DNA from: Polaribacter gangjinensis
GTDB taxonomy: Bacteria; Bacteroidota; Bacteroidia; Flavobacteriales; Flavobacteriaceae
Length of the DNA: 64,000 nucleotides
NCBI RefSeq assembly: GCF_038024125.1
Contig: NZ_CP150662.1
Location: forward strand, 2,583,501-2,647,500
Reading direction: 5' to 3'
Of the stretch, positions 40,981 to 50,452 are shown one piece after another. Positions within the stretch are counted from its first letter, which is position 1. Each line of letters starts with the position of its first letter. The notes below the pieces were generated by a model. That model was not told where the DNA came from. It did not search any database and saw only the letters and a program-made list of their open reading frames with translations. A program made the translations under genes and the position numbers.

Positions 40981-41424
40981 ATGAATCGTAAAGAATTTTT
41001 AAAATCTATTGGAGTGTCTGCTGCTTTTGCAATTACGTATTCGTGTTTAGGAGGCTGTTCAACACCAGTTGACGACATCTTTCTTGAAACTCCACAATCA
41101 CCTCAAACACCTCAAACATCAAGCTCATTATTAAAAATTGATTTATCAGATCCTGCATCAATCAGTTTGAAAAATAACGGTGGATATTTAATCAAAAACA
41201 ACATTTTGGTCGCCAAAAATTTAAATGGAAATTATGTTGCAGCCACTGTAGTTTGTAGTCATGACAATTTAAAACGATTGATTTTTAAAAATGGAGAATA
41301 TTATTGTACAGCTCACGGAGCAAGATTTGATGTATTTGGGAAAGGACTTAATTCAAAGGCTAGTAGAGGAATAAAAATATATAAAACCTCTGTAAGCGAA
41401 AATATCTTAACGGTTTTAGCTTGA
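40981..41424 (+). CDS. Rieske [2Fe-2S] lipoprotein
   Basis: A 147-residue exported protein. The N-terminus NRKEFLKSIGVSAAF is Tat-like, followed by a lipobox LGGC (Cys26), so the cofactor may be loaded before export. Rieske ligands are Cys92-x-His94 and Cys109-x-x-His112. A proline/threonine-rich linker (ETPQSPQTPQT) separates anchor and domain. It would carry electrons in the periplasm; it is not part of a bc1 or dioxygenase gene set here. Confidence 0.9.
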   Translation: MNRKEFLKSIGVSAAFAITYSCLGGCSTPVDDIFLETPQSPQTPQTSSSLLKIDLSDPASISLKNNGGYLIKNNILVAKNLNGNYVAATVVCSHDNLKRLIFKNGEYYCTAHGARFDVFGKGLNSKASRGIKIYKTSVSENILTVLA

Positions 41425-41443
41425 CTATAAATTTTCAATTATC

Positions 41444-42433
41444 ATGAAAAAATATTTATTCGTTTTAATTTTCATTATCTCCACTGTACTTTGGGGACAA
41501 CAGCCTTACAAAAGAACGCTCAAACTGATGGGAAGTAGGTTTGATATTACGGTTGTTGCAGAGAATTCAGATCAAGCCAATGCCTATATTGATATCGCTG
41601 TCGCTGAAATTAGCCGAATAGAGAAATTAATTTCTTCTTGGGATCCAAATTCACAAACTTCAGAAATCAACAGAAATGCAGGAATAAAACCTGTAAAAGT
41701 TGATGATGAACTTTTTCAATTGATAAAACGTGCAAAAAAAATATCTAAATTAACCAATGGGGCTTTTGACATTAGTTATGCTTCTATGGATAAAGTTTGG
41801 TTTTTTGACGGAACAATGAAGGAGATGCCTTCAGAAGAAGCAATCAAAAAATCCGTCGTAAAAGTTGGTTATGAAAACATTTATTTAGATGAAGAAAAAC
41901 ACACTGTTTTTTTAAAACTACCAGGAATGAAGATAGGATTTGGTGCCATTGGCAAAGGTTATGCCGCTGATAAAGCCAAGGAATTATTAATGAAAAAAGG
42001 AATTTCAGCAGGAATTATAAATGCTTCAGGAGATTTGAATACTTGGGGAACCCAACCAAATGGAAATGATTGGTTGGTTGCTATTGTAAACCCTCTCAAT
42101 AAAGAAAAAGTTTTTTCTTGGATGCCCGTTAAAAATAGTGCAGTCGTAACCTCAGGAAATTACGAAAAATATGTAAAATTCAATGATGTTTTATACACTC
42201 ACATTATTGATCCAAGAACTGGTTATCCTGCAACAGGAATTCTAAGTGTAACAATTTTTACAAAAACTGCTGAGCTAGCAGATGCTTTGGCAACCTCAAT
42301 TTTTGTAATGGGTTCAGATGTTGGCTTAAATTTTATAAATCAATTAGAAGGAGTTGAATGTGTTATAATTGATGCTAAAAATAAAATCATCACTTCAAAA
42401 AATATTAAATTAAATACTATAAAAAATGATTAA
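41444..42433 (+). CDS. apbE: FAD:protein FMN transferase
   Basis: A 329-residue exported enzyme with signal peptide to about residue 19. The ApbE motifs are MGSRFDITVV at the start, GAFDISYAS, GFGAIGKGYAADKA and THIIDPRTGYPATG with catalytic residues, ending with ELADALATSIFVMG. It attaches FMN covalently to a Thr/Ser of a target protein outside the cytoplasm. Its 3' end overlaps the DUF4266 gene by 8 nt, so the two are translationally coupled. The target is not obvious; see the DUF3570 entry. Confidence 0.95.
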   Translation: MKKYLFVLIFIISTVLWGQQPYKRTLKLMGSRFDITVVAENSDQANAYIDIAVAEISRIEKLISSWDPNSQTSEINRNAGIKPVKVDDELFQLIKRAKKISKLTNGAFDISYASMDKVWFFDGTMKEMPSEEAIKKSVVKVGYENIYLDEEKHTVFLKLPGMKIGFGAIGKGYAADKAKELLMKKGISAGIINASGDLNTWGTQPNGNDWLVAIVNPLNKEKVFSWMPVKNSAVVTSGNYEKYVKFNDVLYTHIIDPRTGYPATGILSVTIFTKTAELADALATSIFVMGSDVGLNFINQLEGVECVIIDAKNKIITSKNIKLNTIKND

Positions 42434-42638
42434 AAAAGGTGTTATAACCATTCTTATAATGGGATTTTTTAGCTCATGTGTAGCTTTAAAAGAGTACGAA
42501 AAAATCAATATAAACGATCCAGATATGGTTTTAGCAGACAAAAAAGCAGACAAGTTTACAACCAATTTTCAAGTGTATCGTGAAGCTGCTGCTGGTGCAA
42601 ATGGAGGAAAATCTGGAGGTGGTTGTGGATGCAACTAA
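42426..42638 (+). CDS. DUF4266 small lipoprotein with C-terminal GGGCGCN
   Basis: A 70-residue lipoprotein (lipobox FSSC, Cys18). The middle is short and acidic (YEKININDPDMVLADKK) and the protein ends in the conserved tail GGKSGGGCGCN. From memory this CGC tail is invariant in DUF4266 proteins, which sit beside DUF3570 and apbE in many Gram-negative genomes. Possible roles for the tail are metal binding, thiol exchange or processing; none is established. The gene overlaps apbE by 8 nt. Confidence 0.9.
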   Translation: MIKKGVITILIMGFFSSCVALKEYEKININDPDMVLADKKADKFTTNFQVYREAAAGANGGKSGGGCGCN

Positions 42639-42647
42639 ATTTAAAAA

Positions 42648-44102
42648 ATGTCAATTTTGAAAAATATATCAATACTTTTTTTATTGTTCTTTATAAGCTT
42701 TGCTGTTGCTCAAGAGAAAGACAAAAAAGAATATAAAAAACGCGTTTTAGAAACTGCTGAGGTAGATTTTATCAGTAGCTATTACTCACAAGATGGCAAT
42801 AACGCTTCTGTTACTGGAGGAATAGGAAATGAACATTTAACAGATGTTGCATCTTCTATTGTCATAAGTTTGCCCCTAAATGCTGATGATGTTTTAACAG
42901 TTGAGGCGGGTTTTTCTGCCTACACTTCTGCATCATCAAGTAATGGAAATCCCTTTGATACTAGTGGAGCTTCTAGAAATGGAGGAGATGATGATGATGA
43001 TGAATATGATGATAAAAGGGCAGTAGCCTCAAATACCATTGGAAGTCCTTGGGTCGCCTCCTCTGGAGCCTCTAAAAGTGATGTTTGGACTACCGTTAAT
43101 ATGGCTTATGCTCACTCTTCAGACAGTCGAAATTTTACTTGGGATTCACATGTTTCATTTTCATCAGAATACGATTACACTTCTTTTGGTTTTGGTGGTG
43201 GTATTCTACAACAATTCAACGAAAAAAATACTTCAATTGGAATTAGCGGAAGTGTTTATTTAGACACTTGGGATCCTGTATATCCAACTGAGTTAAAATC
43301 CTATAACGATGTTAATGGAAATTTAAATTTGGGTTTTTTTAGCGGCATTTCCATCTTGAACCAAAATGGAAATCAAAGTAAAAGTTGGAGGCCTAAAAAT
43401 GGGTTTGATAAAATTCAAAATAAAGAAAGAAATTCCTTTTCAGCTTCAGTTAGTTTTTCTCACATCATTAATAAAAGAGCTCAAATTTCAGTTTTTGCTG
43501 ATTTTGTTCAACAACAGGGTTGGTTAGCTAATCCTTTACAACGTGTGTATTTTGCAGATATTGCCAATTATTATATTGGTAATGCCAGCAGTATTAGTAA
43601 TTATGGCTCTAAACAAAATAGCGATGTATTTCAATTGGCTGATGATATTGAACGCTTGCCAAATACAAGGTTTAAAATACCAATTGGTATGCGTTTTAAT
43701 TATTACATCAACGAAATGTTTGTATTGAGAACTTATTATCGATATTATTCAGATAATTGGGGAATAACTTCACAAACGGCAAGTGTTGAAGTGCCTGTGA
43801 AAATTACAGATAAATTTACCCTGTATCCATCTTACAGATATTACATACAAACAGCTGCAAACTATTTTGCACCCTTTGAAAAGCATTTGTCAACTCAAAA
43901 TTATTACACTTCCGATTTCGATCTTTCAGCTTACAATTCAATGCAACTTGGTGTCGGAATTTCATATACAGATATTTTTACGAAATCGCATTTGTGGAAA
44001 TTTGGATTAAAAAGTGTTGATGTTAAACTATATCAATACAAAAGAAATTCGGGTTTTAATTCGGGAATCATTAATGTAGGAATGAAGTTTATCATGGATT
44101 AA
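42648..44102 (+). CDS. DUF3570 outer-membrane barrel protein
   Basis: A 484-residue exported protein. Signal peptide ends near VAQ (residue 22). The rest is mostly amphipathic beta strands consistent with a barrel (TLYPSYRYYIQTAANYF near the end). Two Ser-Gly-Ala-Ser motifs, Asp104-Thr-Ser-Gly-Ala-Ser109 and Ser139-Gly-Ala-Ser142, sit on an insert with an acidic DDDDDEYDD stretch. They resemble, but do not exactly match, the D-x-x-[ST]-G-A-[ST] flavinylation site used by ApbE. The link to ApbE is an inference. It starts 9 nt after the DUF4266 stop. Confidence 0.88.
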   Translation: MSILKNISILFLLFFISFAVAQEKDKKEYKKRVLETAEVDFISSYYSQDGNNASVTGGIGNEHLTDVASSIVISLPLNADDVLTVEAGFSAYTSASSSNGNPFDTSGASRNGGDDDDDEYDDKRAVASNTIGSPWVASSGASKSDVWTTVNMAYAHSSDSRNFTWDSHVSFSSEYDYTSFGFGGGILQQFNEKNTSIGISGSVYLDTWDPVYPTELKSYNDVNGNLNLGFFSGISILNQNGNQSKSWRPKNGFDKIQNKERNSFSASVSFSHIINKRAQISVFADFVQQQGWLANPLQRVYFADIANYYIGNASSISNYGSKQNSDVFQLADDIERLPNTRFKIPIGMRFNYYINEMFVLRTYYRYYSDNWGITSQTASVEVPVKITDKFTLYPSYRYYIQTAANYFAPFEKHLSTQNYYTSDFDLSAYNSMQLGVGISYTDIFTKSHLWKFGLKSVDVKLYQYKRNSGFNSGIINVGMKFIMD

Positions 44103-44117
44103 AACATTCTATTTATT

Positions 44118-46073
44118 ATGAAAAAAATTATAGCTTTATTTATTGGCATTTCATCATTTGCAATAAATGCTCAGGAAAATAGTATGAATCCCGTTTCTTG
44201 GAGTTCAAAATCGATAAAAATTTCAGAGTCAATTTACGATATTGTAATCACTGGTGAAATTGAAAAAGATTGGCATTTGTTTTCTCAATTTACTAACAAA
44301 AGTGGCTCTTTGCCTTCTGTGCTCACTTTTGAAAATTCTAAAGACAATTATCAATTAATTGGTCTAGCAAAAGAAAGTAAAACAACTACAAAATACAATG
44401 ATATTTTCGAAGTTGATGAAACATTTTTTGTTAATAATGCTCAGTTCACACAACGGATAAGATTGATTTCAAAAGAATTACCAGGAATCCATTTGAATCT
44501 AAGTTACCAAGTTTGCAAAGAGGTGTGTATAAATAAAGAAGAAAATTTTATGATTTCTCTTGATGGTAGCAAAATTGAAGTTTCACAGGTAATTATAGAT
44601 GAAAAAAACAAACAATTAGGAGAACAATTGTTACTTGATTTAAAAAATAAAGAACAATTCAACAATGATTTACCAAACCAAACTACCAAAGGGAATTTAT
44701 GGAAAATTTTTGTATTAGGATTTTTAGGCGGTTTGCTTGCATTGCTTACGCCTTGTGTTTTCCCAATGATTCCTCTTACGGTTTCATTTTTCACAAAACA
44801 ATCTGATACTAAATCTAAAGGAATTAGAAATGCCATTTTATATGGTCTTTTTATTATAGTAATCTATGTTGGATTGAGTATTCCTTTCCATTTTTTAGAT
44901 TCCATGGATCCTGAGATTTTAAATACCATTTCAACAAATATTTGGTTGAATGTGATTTTCTTTATCATTTTTATCTTTTTTGCCTTTTCATTTTTTGGAT
45001 ATTACGAGTTAACATTGCCAAATTCTTGGTCAAATAAAATGGATTCAGCTTCCAATACAGGTGGAATTATTGGTATTTTTTTCATGGCAGTTACATTGGC
45101 TTTAGTTTCATTTTCTTGTACAGGACCCATTTTAGGTTCATTATTAGCAGGATCATTGACAAGTGATGGTGGTGCATTTCAATTAACTGCAGGAATGATG
45201 GGTTTTGGAGTAGCATTGGCATTGCCATTTGCACTTTTTGCCTTGTTTCCAAATTTACTAAAATCCTTACCTAAATCTGGGGGTTGGTTATCAACTGTAA
45301 AAGTTTTATTGGGTTTTGTGGAATTGGCTTTGGCTTTTAAATTTTTATCAAATGCAGATTTGGTGGCACATTGGGGAATTTTAAAAAGAGAGGTTTTTAT
45401 TGGAATTTGGATGCTTATTTTTGGTTTGATGGCGTTGTATTTTTTAGGATTTTTTCGATTTCCGCATGAAAGTAAAAAGAAATTCAGCCTGCCAAAAGTT
45501 TCTTTTGCGTTACTAATTGTTGCTTTTGTGATTTATTTAGGAACAGGTTTGTCTAAAAATACGCATCTGAAAGTATTGGCTGGATTTCCACCACCAACTT
45601 TTTACAGTGTTTACACGCAAAGTTCAGATTGTCCTTTGGGTTTAGATTGTTTTAAAGATTTTGATAAAGGTCTTGAATTTGCGAAAAAAATGAATAAGCC
45701 AATCTTGTTAGATTTTACAGGTTGGGCATGCGTTAACTGCCGTAAAATGGAAGAAAATGTTTGGACACATCCCAATGTTTACAAAGTACTTAAAGATAAC
45801 TATGTATTGATTTCTTTATACGTTGATGATCGTCAAGAATTGCCAAAAGAATATCAATTTAAAATTCAAATGAATCAAAATCATCTGAAAAAGATTAAAA
45901 CAGTTGGTGACAAATGGGCAACATTTCAATATTTGAATTTTAAAACCGCTTCACAACCTTATTATGTAACTTTGAGTCCTCAACTGGAAGTATTAAACAA
46001 GGCAAAGCAATATACCAATGCTGATGATTATTACAGATGGTTACAACAAAGTCTAAAAACATTTAACAACTAA
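44118..46073 (+). CDS. Thiol:disulfide interchange protein of DsbD type
   Basis: A 651-residue membrane protein. An N-terminal periplasmic domain carries the cysteine pair CKEVC (133, 137). Eight or so spans follow with the two membrane cysteines in LLTPCVFPMIPL and SFSCTGPILG. The C-terminal thioredoxin domain has TGWACVNCRKM. It passes electrons from cytoplasmic thioredoxin to periplasmic acceptors, a likely partner for the thioredoxin in the same operon. Last gene of the operon, followed by a terminator. Confidence 0.94.
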   Translation: MKKIIALFIGISSFAINAQENSMNPVSWSSKSIKISESIYDIVITGEIEKDWHLFSQFTNKSGSLPSVLTFENSKDNYQLIGLAKESKTTTKYNDIFEVDETFFVNNAQFTQRIRLISKELPGIHLNLSYQVCKEVCINKEENFMISLDGSKIEVSQVIIDEKNKQLGEQLLLDLKNKEQFNNDLPNQTTKGNLWKIFVLGFLGGLLALLTPCVFPMIPLTVSFFTKQSDTKSKGIRNAILYGLFIIVIYVGLSIPFHFLDSMDPEILNTISTNIWLNVIFFIIFIFFAFSFFGYYELTLPNSWSNKMDSASNTGGIIGIFFMAVTLALVSFSCTGPILGSLLAGSLTSDGGAFQLTAGMMGFGVALALPFALFALFPNLLKSLPKSGGWLSTVKVLLGFVELALAFKFLSNADLVAHWGILKREVFIGIWMLIFGLMALYFLGFFRFPHESKKKFSLPKVSFALLIVAFVIYLGTGLSKNTHLKVLAGFPPPTFYSVYTQSSDCPLGLDCFKDFDKGLEFAKKMNKPILLDFTGWACVNCRKMEENVWTHPNVYKVLKDNYVLISLYVDDRQELPKEYQFKIQMNQNHLKKIKTVGDKWATFQYLNFKTASQPYYVTLSPQLEVLNKAKQYTNADDYYRWLQQSLKTFNN

Positions 46074-46095
46074 TTTGTTGTGATTTACCAAAAGT

Positions 46096-46129
46096 AAAAC
46101 TTATCAACTTTTTATTGTTGATAAGTTTT
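46096..46129 (+). terminator. Intrinsic terminator of the redox operon
   Basis: AAAACTTATCAAC pairs with GTTGATAAGTTTT (13 bp) with an 8-nt T-rich loop and T-run beyond, 22 nt after the DsbD stop. Confidence 0.85.
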
Positions 46130-46173
46130 AAATTATTGATTTTCTGTTATTTACAAATAAACTCCAGATTTTT

Positions 46174-46187
46174 ATGACAAAAGTCAT
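46174..46187. promoter_or_regulatory. Palindrome ATGACAAAAGTCAT upstream of nrdJ
   Basis: A 14-nt palindrome (5-bp arms, 4-nt centre) ending 66 nt before the nrdJ ATG. The TGAC-N4-GTCA layout is like sites bound by Crp/Fnr-family regulators; the protein that binds is not known. Confidence 0.5.
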
Positions 46188-46253
46188 GTTTTGCGTGTTC
46201 AATTTTAAAGAAATTTCACATGCAAAAATCAACTTCATAAAATTCACGGTATC

Positions 46254-48803
46254 ATGTCAAATTCGGAGATTTCTTCTTTCAAAAAAGCACCTAAAATTAC
46301 TAGAGAATCAGCTCTTCAAAAATCAATCAACTATTTTAAAAACGACGAACTAGCGGCTTCTGTTTGGTTGAATAAGTATGCTTTAAAAGATTCGAATGGC
46401 AATTTATATGAAAGCTCTCCTGATGACATGCATCACAGAATCGCATCAGAAATTGCAAGAATTGAAAAAAAATATTCAAATCCATTATCAGAAAATGACA
46501 TTTTTGAAGTGATCAAAAACTTCAAATACATTGTGCCACAGGGAAGTCCTATGGCTGGTATTGGAAATCCATTTCAAATTGCCTCACTCTCCAATTGTTT
46601 TGTAATAGGTAATAACGGAGAATCAGATTCCTATGGAGGCATTTTAAAAATTGACCAAGAACAGGTTCAATTAATGAAACGTAGAGGTGGAGTTGGGCAC
46701 GATTTATCACACATTCGTCCAAAAGGGTCGCCTGTTAAAAATTCAGCATTGACATCCACAGGCATTGTTCCTTTTATGGAACGCTATTCAAATTCTACAA
46801 GAGAAGTTGCCCAAGATGGAAGACGTGGCGCATTAATGTTGTCAGTTTCCATCAATCATCCTGATGCTGAAGATTTTATTGATGCCAAATTAGAACAAGG
46901 AAAAGTTACAGGAGCAAATGTGTCTGTAAAAATTGACGATGCGTTTATGAACGCTGTCAAAAACAACGCTTTGTACACCCAAAAATATCCTGTTTTTAGC
47001 CAAAATCCTTTGTATACCAAAGAAATTGAAGCATCCAAAATCTGGAAAAAAATTGTGCATAACGCATGGAAATCAGCTGAGCCAGGCATTTTATTTTGGG
47101 ATACCATTATCAATGAATCTGTACCAGATTGTTATGCTTATATGGGTTACAAAACGGTTTCCACAAATCCATGTGGCGAAATTCCTTTGTGTCCTTATGA
47201 TTCTTGCAGATTGTTGGCAATCAATTTGTATTCGTATGTAACAAATCCTTTTGAACAAAAAGCCACTTTTGATTTTTCGTTATTCAAAAAACATATTGCA
47301 ATTGCTCAAAGAATGATGGATGATATTATTGATTTAGAATTGGAAAAAATCGATAAAATTTTAGAAAAAATTGATCAAGATCCTGAAGAGGAATCTGTAA
47401 AATCGGTTGAAAAAAACTTATGGCTCAACATCCGTCAAAAGGCTTATGAAGGCAGAAGAACTGGCATTGGAATTACTGCAGAAGGTGATATGTTAGCCGC
47501 TTTAGGTTTGCGTTATGGCAGTGAAAGAGGTAATGAATTTGCTACAGAAATTCATAAAACCTTGGCAATTGAAACCTACAGAGCTTCTGTAAATTTGGCA
47601 AAAGAGCGAGGTTCTTTCTCTATTTTTGATGCTGATAAAGAGAAAAATAATCCATTTATTCTTCGTTTAAAAGAAGCTGATTCTAAGCTTTATTATGAAA
47701 TGTTAGAACATGGCAGACGAAATATTGCTTTGTTAACCATTGCTCCTACAGGAACTACGAGTTTGATGACACAAACTTCTTCTGGAATTGAACCTGTTTT
47801 TATGCCTGTTTACAAACGCAGAAAAAAGGTAAATCCGAATGATAAAAATGTAAACATCGATTTTGTAGATGAAGTAGGGGATTCTTGGGAAGAGTTTGTT
47901 GTTTTTCATCACAAATTTAAAACGTGGATGGAAGTCAATAACATTGATACTACACAACATTTTTCTCAAGAACAAATTGATGAATTGGTCAAAAAATCAC
48001 CTTATTACAAAGCAACTTCTAATGATATTGATTGGATTAGTAAAGTTACCATGCAAGGAGCCATTCAAAAATGGGTTGATCATTCTATCAGTGTAACTAT
48101 CAATTTACCCAATGATGTTTCTGAGGATTTGGTTGGCGAATTATACATAAAAGCTTGGGAAGTTGGGTGCAAAGGCGTTACCGTTTACAGAGATGGTTCG
48201 CGATCTGGAGTTTTGATTTCAAACGAGGAAAAAAAGAAAGAAACGATTGGTAATTTCCCCTTAAAGCGACCTCAAATTTTGGAGGCAGAGGTGGTTCGTT
48301 TTCAAAACCAAAAAGAAAAATGGATTGCTTTGGTAGGTTTGATTGATGAAAAACCCTATGAAATTTTTACAGGTTTGATTGATGATGAAAACGGAATCGT
48401 AATTCCACAGTGGGTTGAAAAAGGAGATATTGTAAAAAATTATAACGAAGATGGATCTTCAAGATACGATTTTCAATACAAAAACAAATTGGGTTACAAA
48501 ACCATCATTGAAGGATTGTCTTATAAATTCAATCCTGAATTTTGGAATTACGCCAAGTTAATTTCTGGAGTGATGCGCCATGGAATGCCCATTCATAAAG
48601 TAATTGAATTGATTAATACCCTGCATTTTGATAACAATTCCATCAATACTTGGAAAAGTGGTGTGCAAAGAACCTTAAAAAGGTATGTAGAAGATGGCAT
48701 TATTGCAAGAGGACAAACCTGTGATAATTGCCACTCAAAAGAATTGATTTATCAAGAAGGATGCTTAACTTGTAAAGATTGTGGTTCGTCTAAATGTGGG
48801 TAA
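46254..48803 (+). CDS. nrdJ: B12-dependent (class II) ribonucleoside-diphosphate reductase
   Basis: An 849-residue reductase. The first active-site cysteine is in ASLSNCFVIGNNGE, the NPCGEIP motif carries catalytic residues, and GTTSLMTQTSSGIEP completes the barrel. The C-terminal zinc module CDNCHSKEL...CKDCGSSKCG is typical of NrdJ. It makes deoxyribonucleotides with adenosylcobalamin and needs no oxygen. No B12 riboswitch is visible in the leader. It fits use in low-oxygen growth, alongside the B12-dependent IcmF. Confidence 0.95.
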   Translation: MSNSEISSFKKAPKITRESALQKSINYFKNDELAASVWLNKYALKDSNGNLYESSPDDMHHRIASEIARIEKKYSNPLSENDIFEVIKNFKYIVPQGSPMAGIGNPFQIASLSNCFVIGNNGESDSYGGILKIDQEQVQLMKRRGGVGHDLSHIRPKGSPVKNSALTSTGIVPFMERYSNSTREVAQDGRRGALMLSVSINHPDAEDFIDAKLEQGKVTGANVSVKIDDAFMNAVKNNALYTQKYPVFSQNPLYTKEIEASKIWKKIVHNAWKSAEPGILFWDTIINESVPDCYAYMGYKTVSTNPCGEIPLCPYDSCRLLAINLYSYVTNPFEQKATFDFSLFKKHIAIAQRMMDDIIDLELEKIDKILEKIDQDPEEESVKSVEKNLWLNIRQKAYEGRRTGIGITAEGDMLAALGLRYGSERGNEFATEIHKTLAIETYRASVNLAKERGSFSIFDADKEKNNPFILRLKEADSKLYYEMLEHGRRNIALLTIAPTGTTSLMTQTSSGIEPVFMPVYKRRKKVNPNDKNVNIDFVDEVGDSWEEFVVFHHKFKTWMEVNNIDTTQHFSQEQIDELVKKSPYYKATSNDIDWISKVTMQGAIQKWVDHSISVTINLPNDVSEDLVGELYIKAWEVGCKGVTVYRDGSRSGVLISNEEKKKETIGNFPLKRPQILEAEVVRFQNQKEKWIALVGLIDEKPYEIFTGLIDDENGIVIPQWVEKGDIVKNYNEDGSSRYDFQYKNKLGYKTIIEGLSYKFNPEFWNYAKLISGVMRHGMPIHKVIELINTLHFDNNSINTWKSGVQRTLKRYVEDGIIARGQTCDNCHSKELIYQEGCLTCKDCGSSKCG

Positions 48804-48807
48804 AAGG

Positions 48808-49242
48808 TTAGTTTACTTTATCAAAAATAAAGTCAATTCGAAAATCATCGCTTGAAATAATAGCTTTTAATTGCTTATTTTCAAGGTAATAATGAATTTT
48901 TTTCGGGAATTCGTTTTGTGGATTTTCACACACAAATGAAGTGTCTGTTTGCGAAGTAAATTTAAAATACGTTGGTGTTTCATTTACATTAGAAACCATT
49001 AAATGCAACGTATCATTGATTTCAAGAATGCTCATTTGCTCATTAAAAACGGTTTTTCCGTTATTGATGGTGATTCCCATTCCAGTCAAATCACTTTTCC
49101 AGTTTTCATAGGTTTTATTACCTTCTGTGTCATTCAAGCGAATCCAATTGCCAATCAAAAAAGTGGGTTTTGATGGTTTCTTTTCTTCTTTTTGACAAGA
49201 TATCAATAAAATAATGCCTAAAAATAAAATTAGTGATCTCAT
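48808..49242 (-). CDS. Small lipoprotein, 144 residues
   Basis: The start at 49242 gives MRSLILFLGIILLISC, a clean lipoprotein signal (Cys16). A longer frame from 49296 is rejected because a promoter box lies between. The mature part has beta-strand features (FLIGNWIRLND, TFVCENPQ-like turns, HYYLENKQLKAIISS), reminiscent of small lipocalin-like lipoproteins; no family is certain. Convergent with nrdJ by 4 nt. Confidence 0.7.
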   Translation of the reverse strand: MRSLILFLGIILLISCQKEEKKPSKPTFLIGNWIRLNDTEGNKTYENWKSDLTGMGITINNGKTVFNEQMSILEINDTLHLMVSNVNETPTYFKFTSQTDTSFVCENPQNEFPKKIHYYLENKQLKAIISSDDFRIDFIFDKVN

Positions 49243-49262
49243 AAAAATTAGTTTCCTTTTTT

Positions 49263-49270
49263 CAAAGATA
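49263..49270 (-). promoter_or_regulatory. -7 promoter box (TATCTTTG on minus strand)
   Basis: Plus-strand CAAAGATA is TATCTTTG, a perfect TAnnTTTG 20 nt before the lipoprotein ATG at 49242. It decides the start. Confidence 0.72.
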
Positions 49271-49313
49271 CCTATAAAAATTGTAAATTCGCACACTTAG
49301 AAAAGAGGACAAA

Positions 49314-50390
49314 ATGATTGAAAAAATACGAATTGTAAAACAGCGTTATGACGAAGTTTCTGACTTGATAATTCAGCCAGAAGTAATTTCTGATCAAAAA
49401 CGATACATACAACTAAGCAAAGAATATAAAGATTTAGGAAAGGTTGTTAAAAAAGGAAATGAGTACATTTCGTTACTAAATAGTATTGACGAAGCAAAAG
49501 AAATCATTGCTGATGGTTCAGATCCTGAGATGGTAGAAATGGCAAAAGCCGAAATGGAAGAAGCCCAAGAAAAAATTCCTGCAATAGAGGATGAAATCAA
49601 GTTTTTATTAATTCCGAGAGAACCAGAAGATTCTAAAAACGCCGTGGTTGAATTACGTGCAGGAACAGGTGGTGACGAAGCCAGTATTTTTGCGGGTGAT
49701 TTGTTTAGAATGTATTCAAAATATTGCGAAAGCAAAGGTTGGAATGTATCTATCGTCGATTTTTCTGAAGGAACCAATGGCGGATTTAAAGAAATTCAGT
49801 TCGAAGTAAATGGCGAAGACGTTTATGGAACCTTAAAGTTTGAAGCTGGGGTTCATCGTGTGCAACGTGTTCCACAAACAGAAACGCAAGGTCGTGTGCA
49901 TACATCAGCAGCAACTTGTATGGTTTTTCCTGAAGCTGAAGAATTTGATGTGGAAATCAATCCAAAAGATGTTCGAATTGACTTTTTCTGTTCTTCAGGT
50001 CCTGGAGGTCAATCTGTAAATACTACCTATTCTGCTGTACGTTTAACACACATTCCAACAGGTTTGGTAGCACAATGTCAAGACCAAAAATCGCAACATA
50101 AAAATAAGGAAAAAGCTTTTAAAGTATTGCGTTCGCGTTTGTATGATATTGAGTTGGCAAAAAGGCAAGAAGAAGATGCTTTGAAACGTGGTTCTATGGT
50201 TTCTTCTGGTGATAGAAGTGCCAAAATTAGAACCTATAATTATGCACAAGGACGTGTTACAGACCACAGAATTGGCTTGTCTTTGTACGATTTACCAAAT
50301 ATTTTAAACGGAGATATTCAACGAATTATTGACGAATTGATGATGGCAGAAAACACTTCAAAATTGAAACAATTAGGAGATGGATTTTAA
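49314..50390 (+). CDS. prfA: Peptide chain release factor 1
   Basis: A 358-residue release factor reading UAA and UAG. The peptidyl-tRNA hydrolysis motif GGQ is at 231-233 within [16 protein letters not shown]. The [11 protein letters not shown] segment and the preceding FHRVQRVPxTExQGRVHTS-type stretch are RF1/RF2 hallmarks; overall length and motif choice fit RF1. Terminator follows. Confidence 0.96.
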   Translation: MIEKIRIVKQRYDEVSDLIIQPEVISDQKRYIQLSKEYKDLGKVVKKGNEYISLLNSIDEAKEIIADGSDPEMVEMAKAEMEEAQEKIPAIEDEIKFLLIPREPEDSKNAVVELRAGTGGDEASIFAGDLFRMYSKYCESKGWNVSIVDFSEGTNGGFKEIQFEVNGEDVYGTLKFEAGVHRVQRVPQTETQGRVHTSAATCMVFPEAEEFDVEINPKDVRIDFFCSSGPGGQSVNTTYSAVRLTHIPTGLVAQCQDQKSQHKNKEKAFKVLRSRLYDIELAKRQEEDALKRGSMVSSGDRSAKIRTYNYAQGRVTDHRIGLSLYDLPNILNGDIQRIIDELMMAENTSKLKQLGDGF

Positions 50391-50409
50391 TTCATTTAAA
50401 TTATAACGT

Positions 50410-50437
50410 AAAAAAGCCTCTTTAAAGAGGCTTTTTT
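50410..50437. terminator. Bidirectional terminator between prfA and the GH31 gene
   Basis: AAAAAAGCCTCTTT pairs with AAAGAGGCTTTTTT with no spacer, a perfect palindrome with A-run left and T-run right, between convergent genes. Confidence 0.92.
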
Positions 50438-50452
50438 ATGCTTACATTTTAA

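Noticed and set aside
46130..46253. Possible cobalamin riboswitch before nrdJ
   Set aside because: The 124-nt leader lacks the B12-box and the needed helices; only the short palindrome is present.
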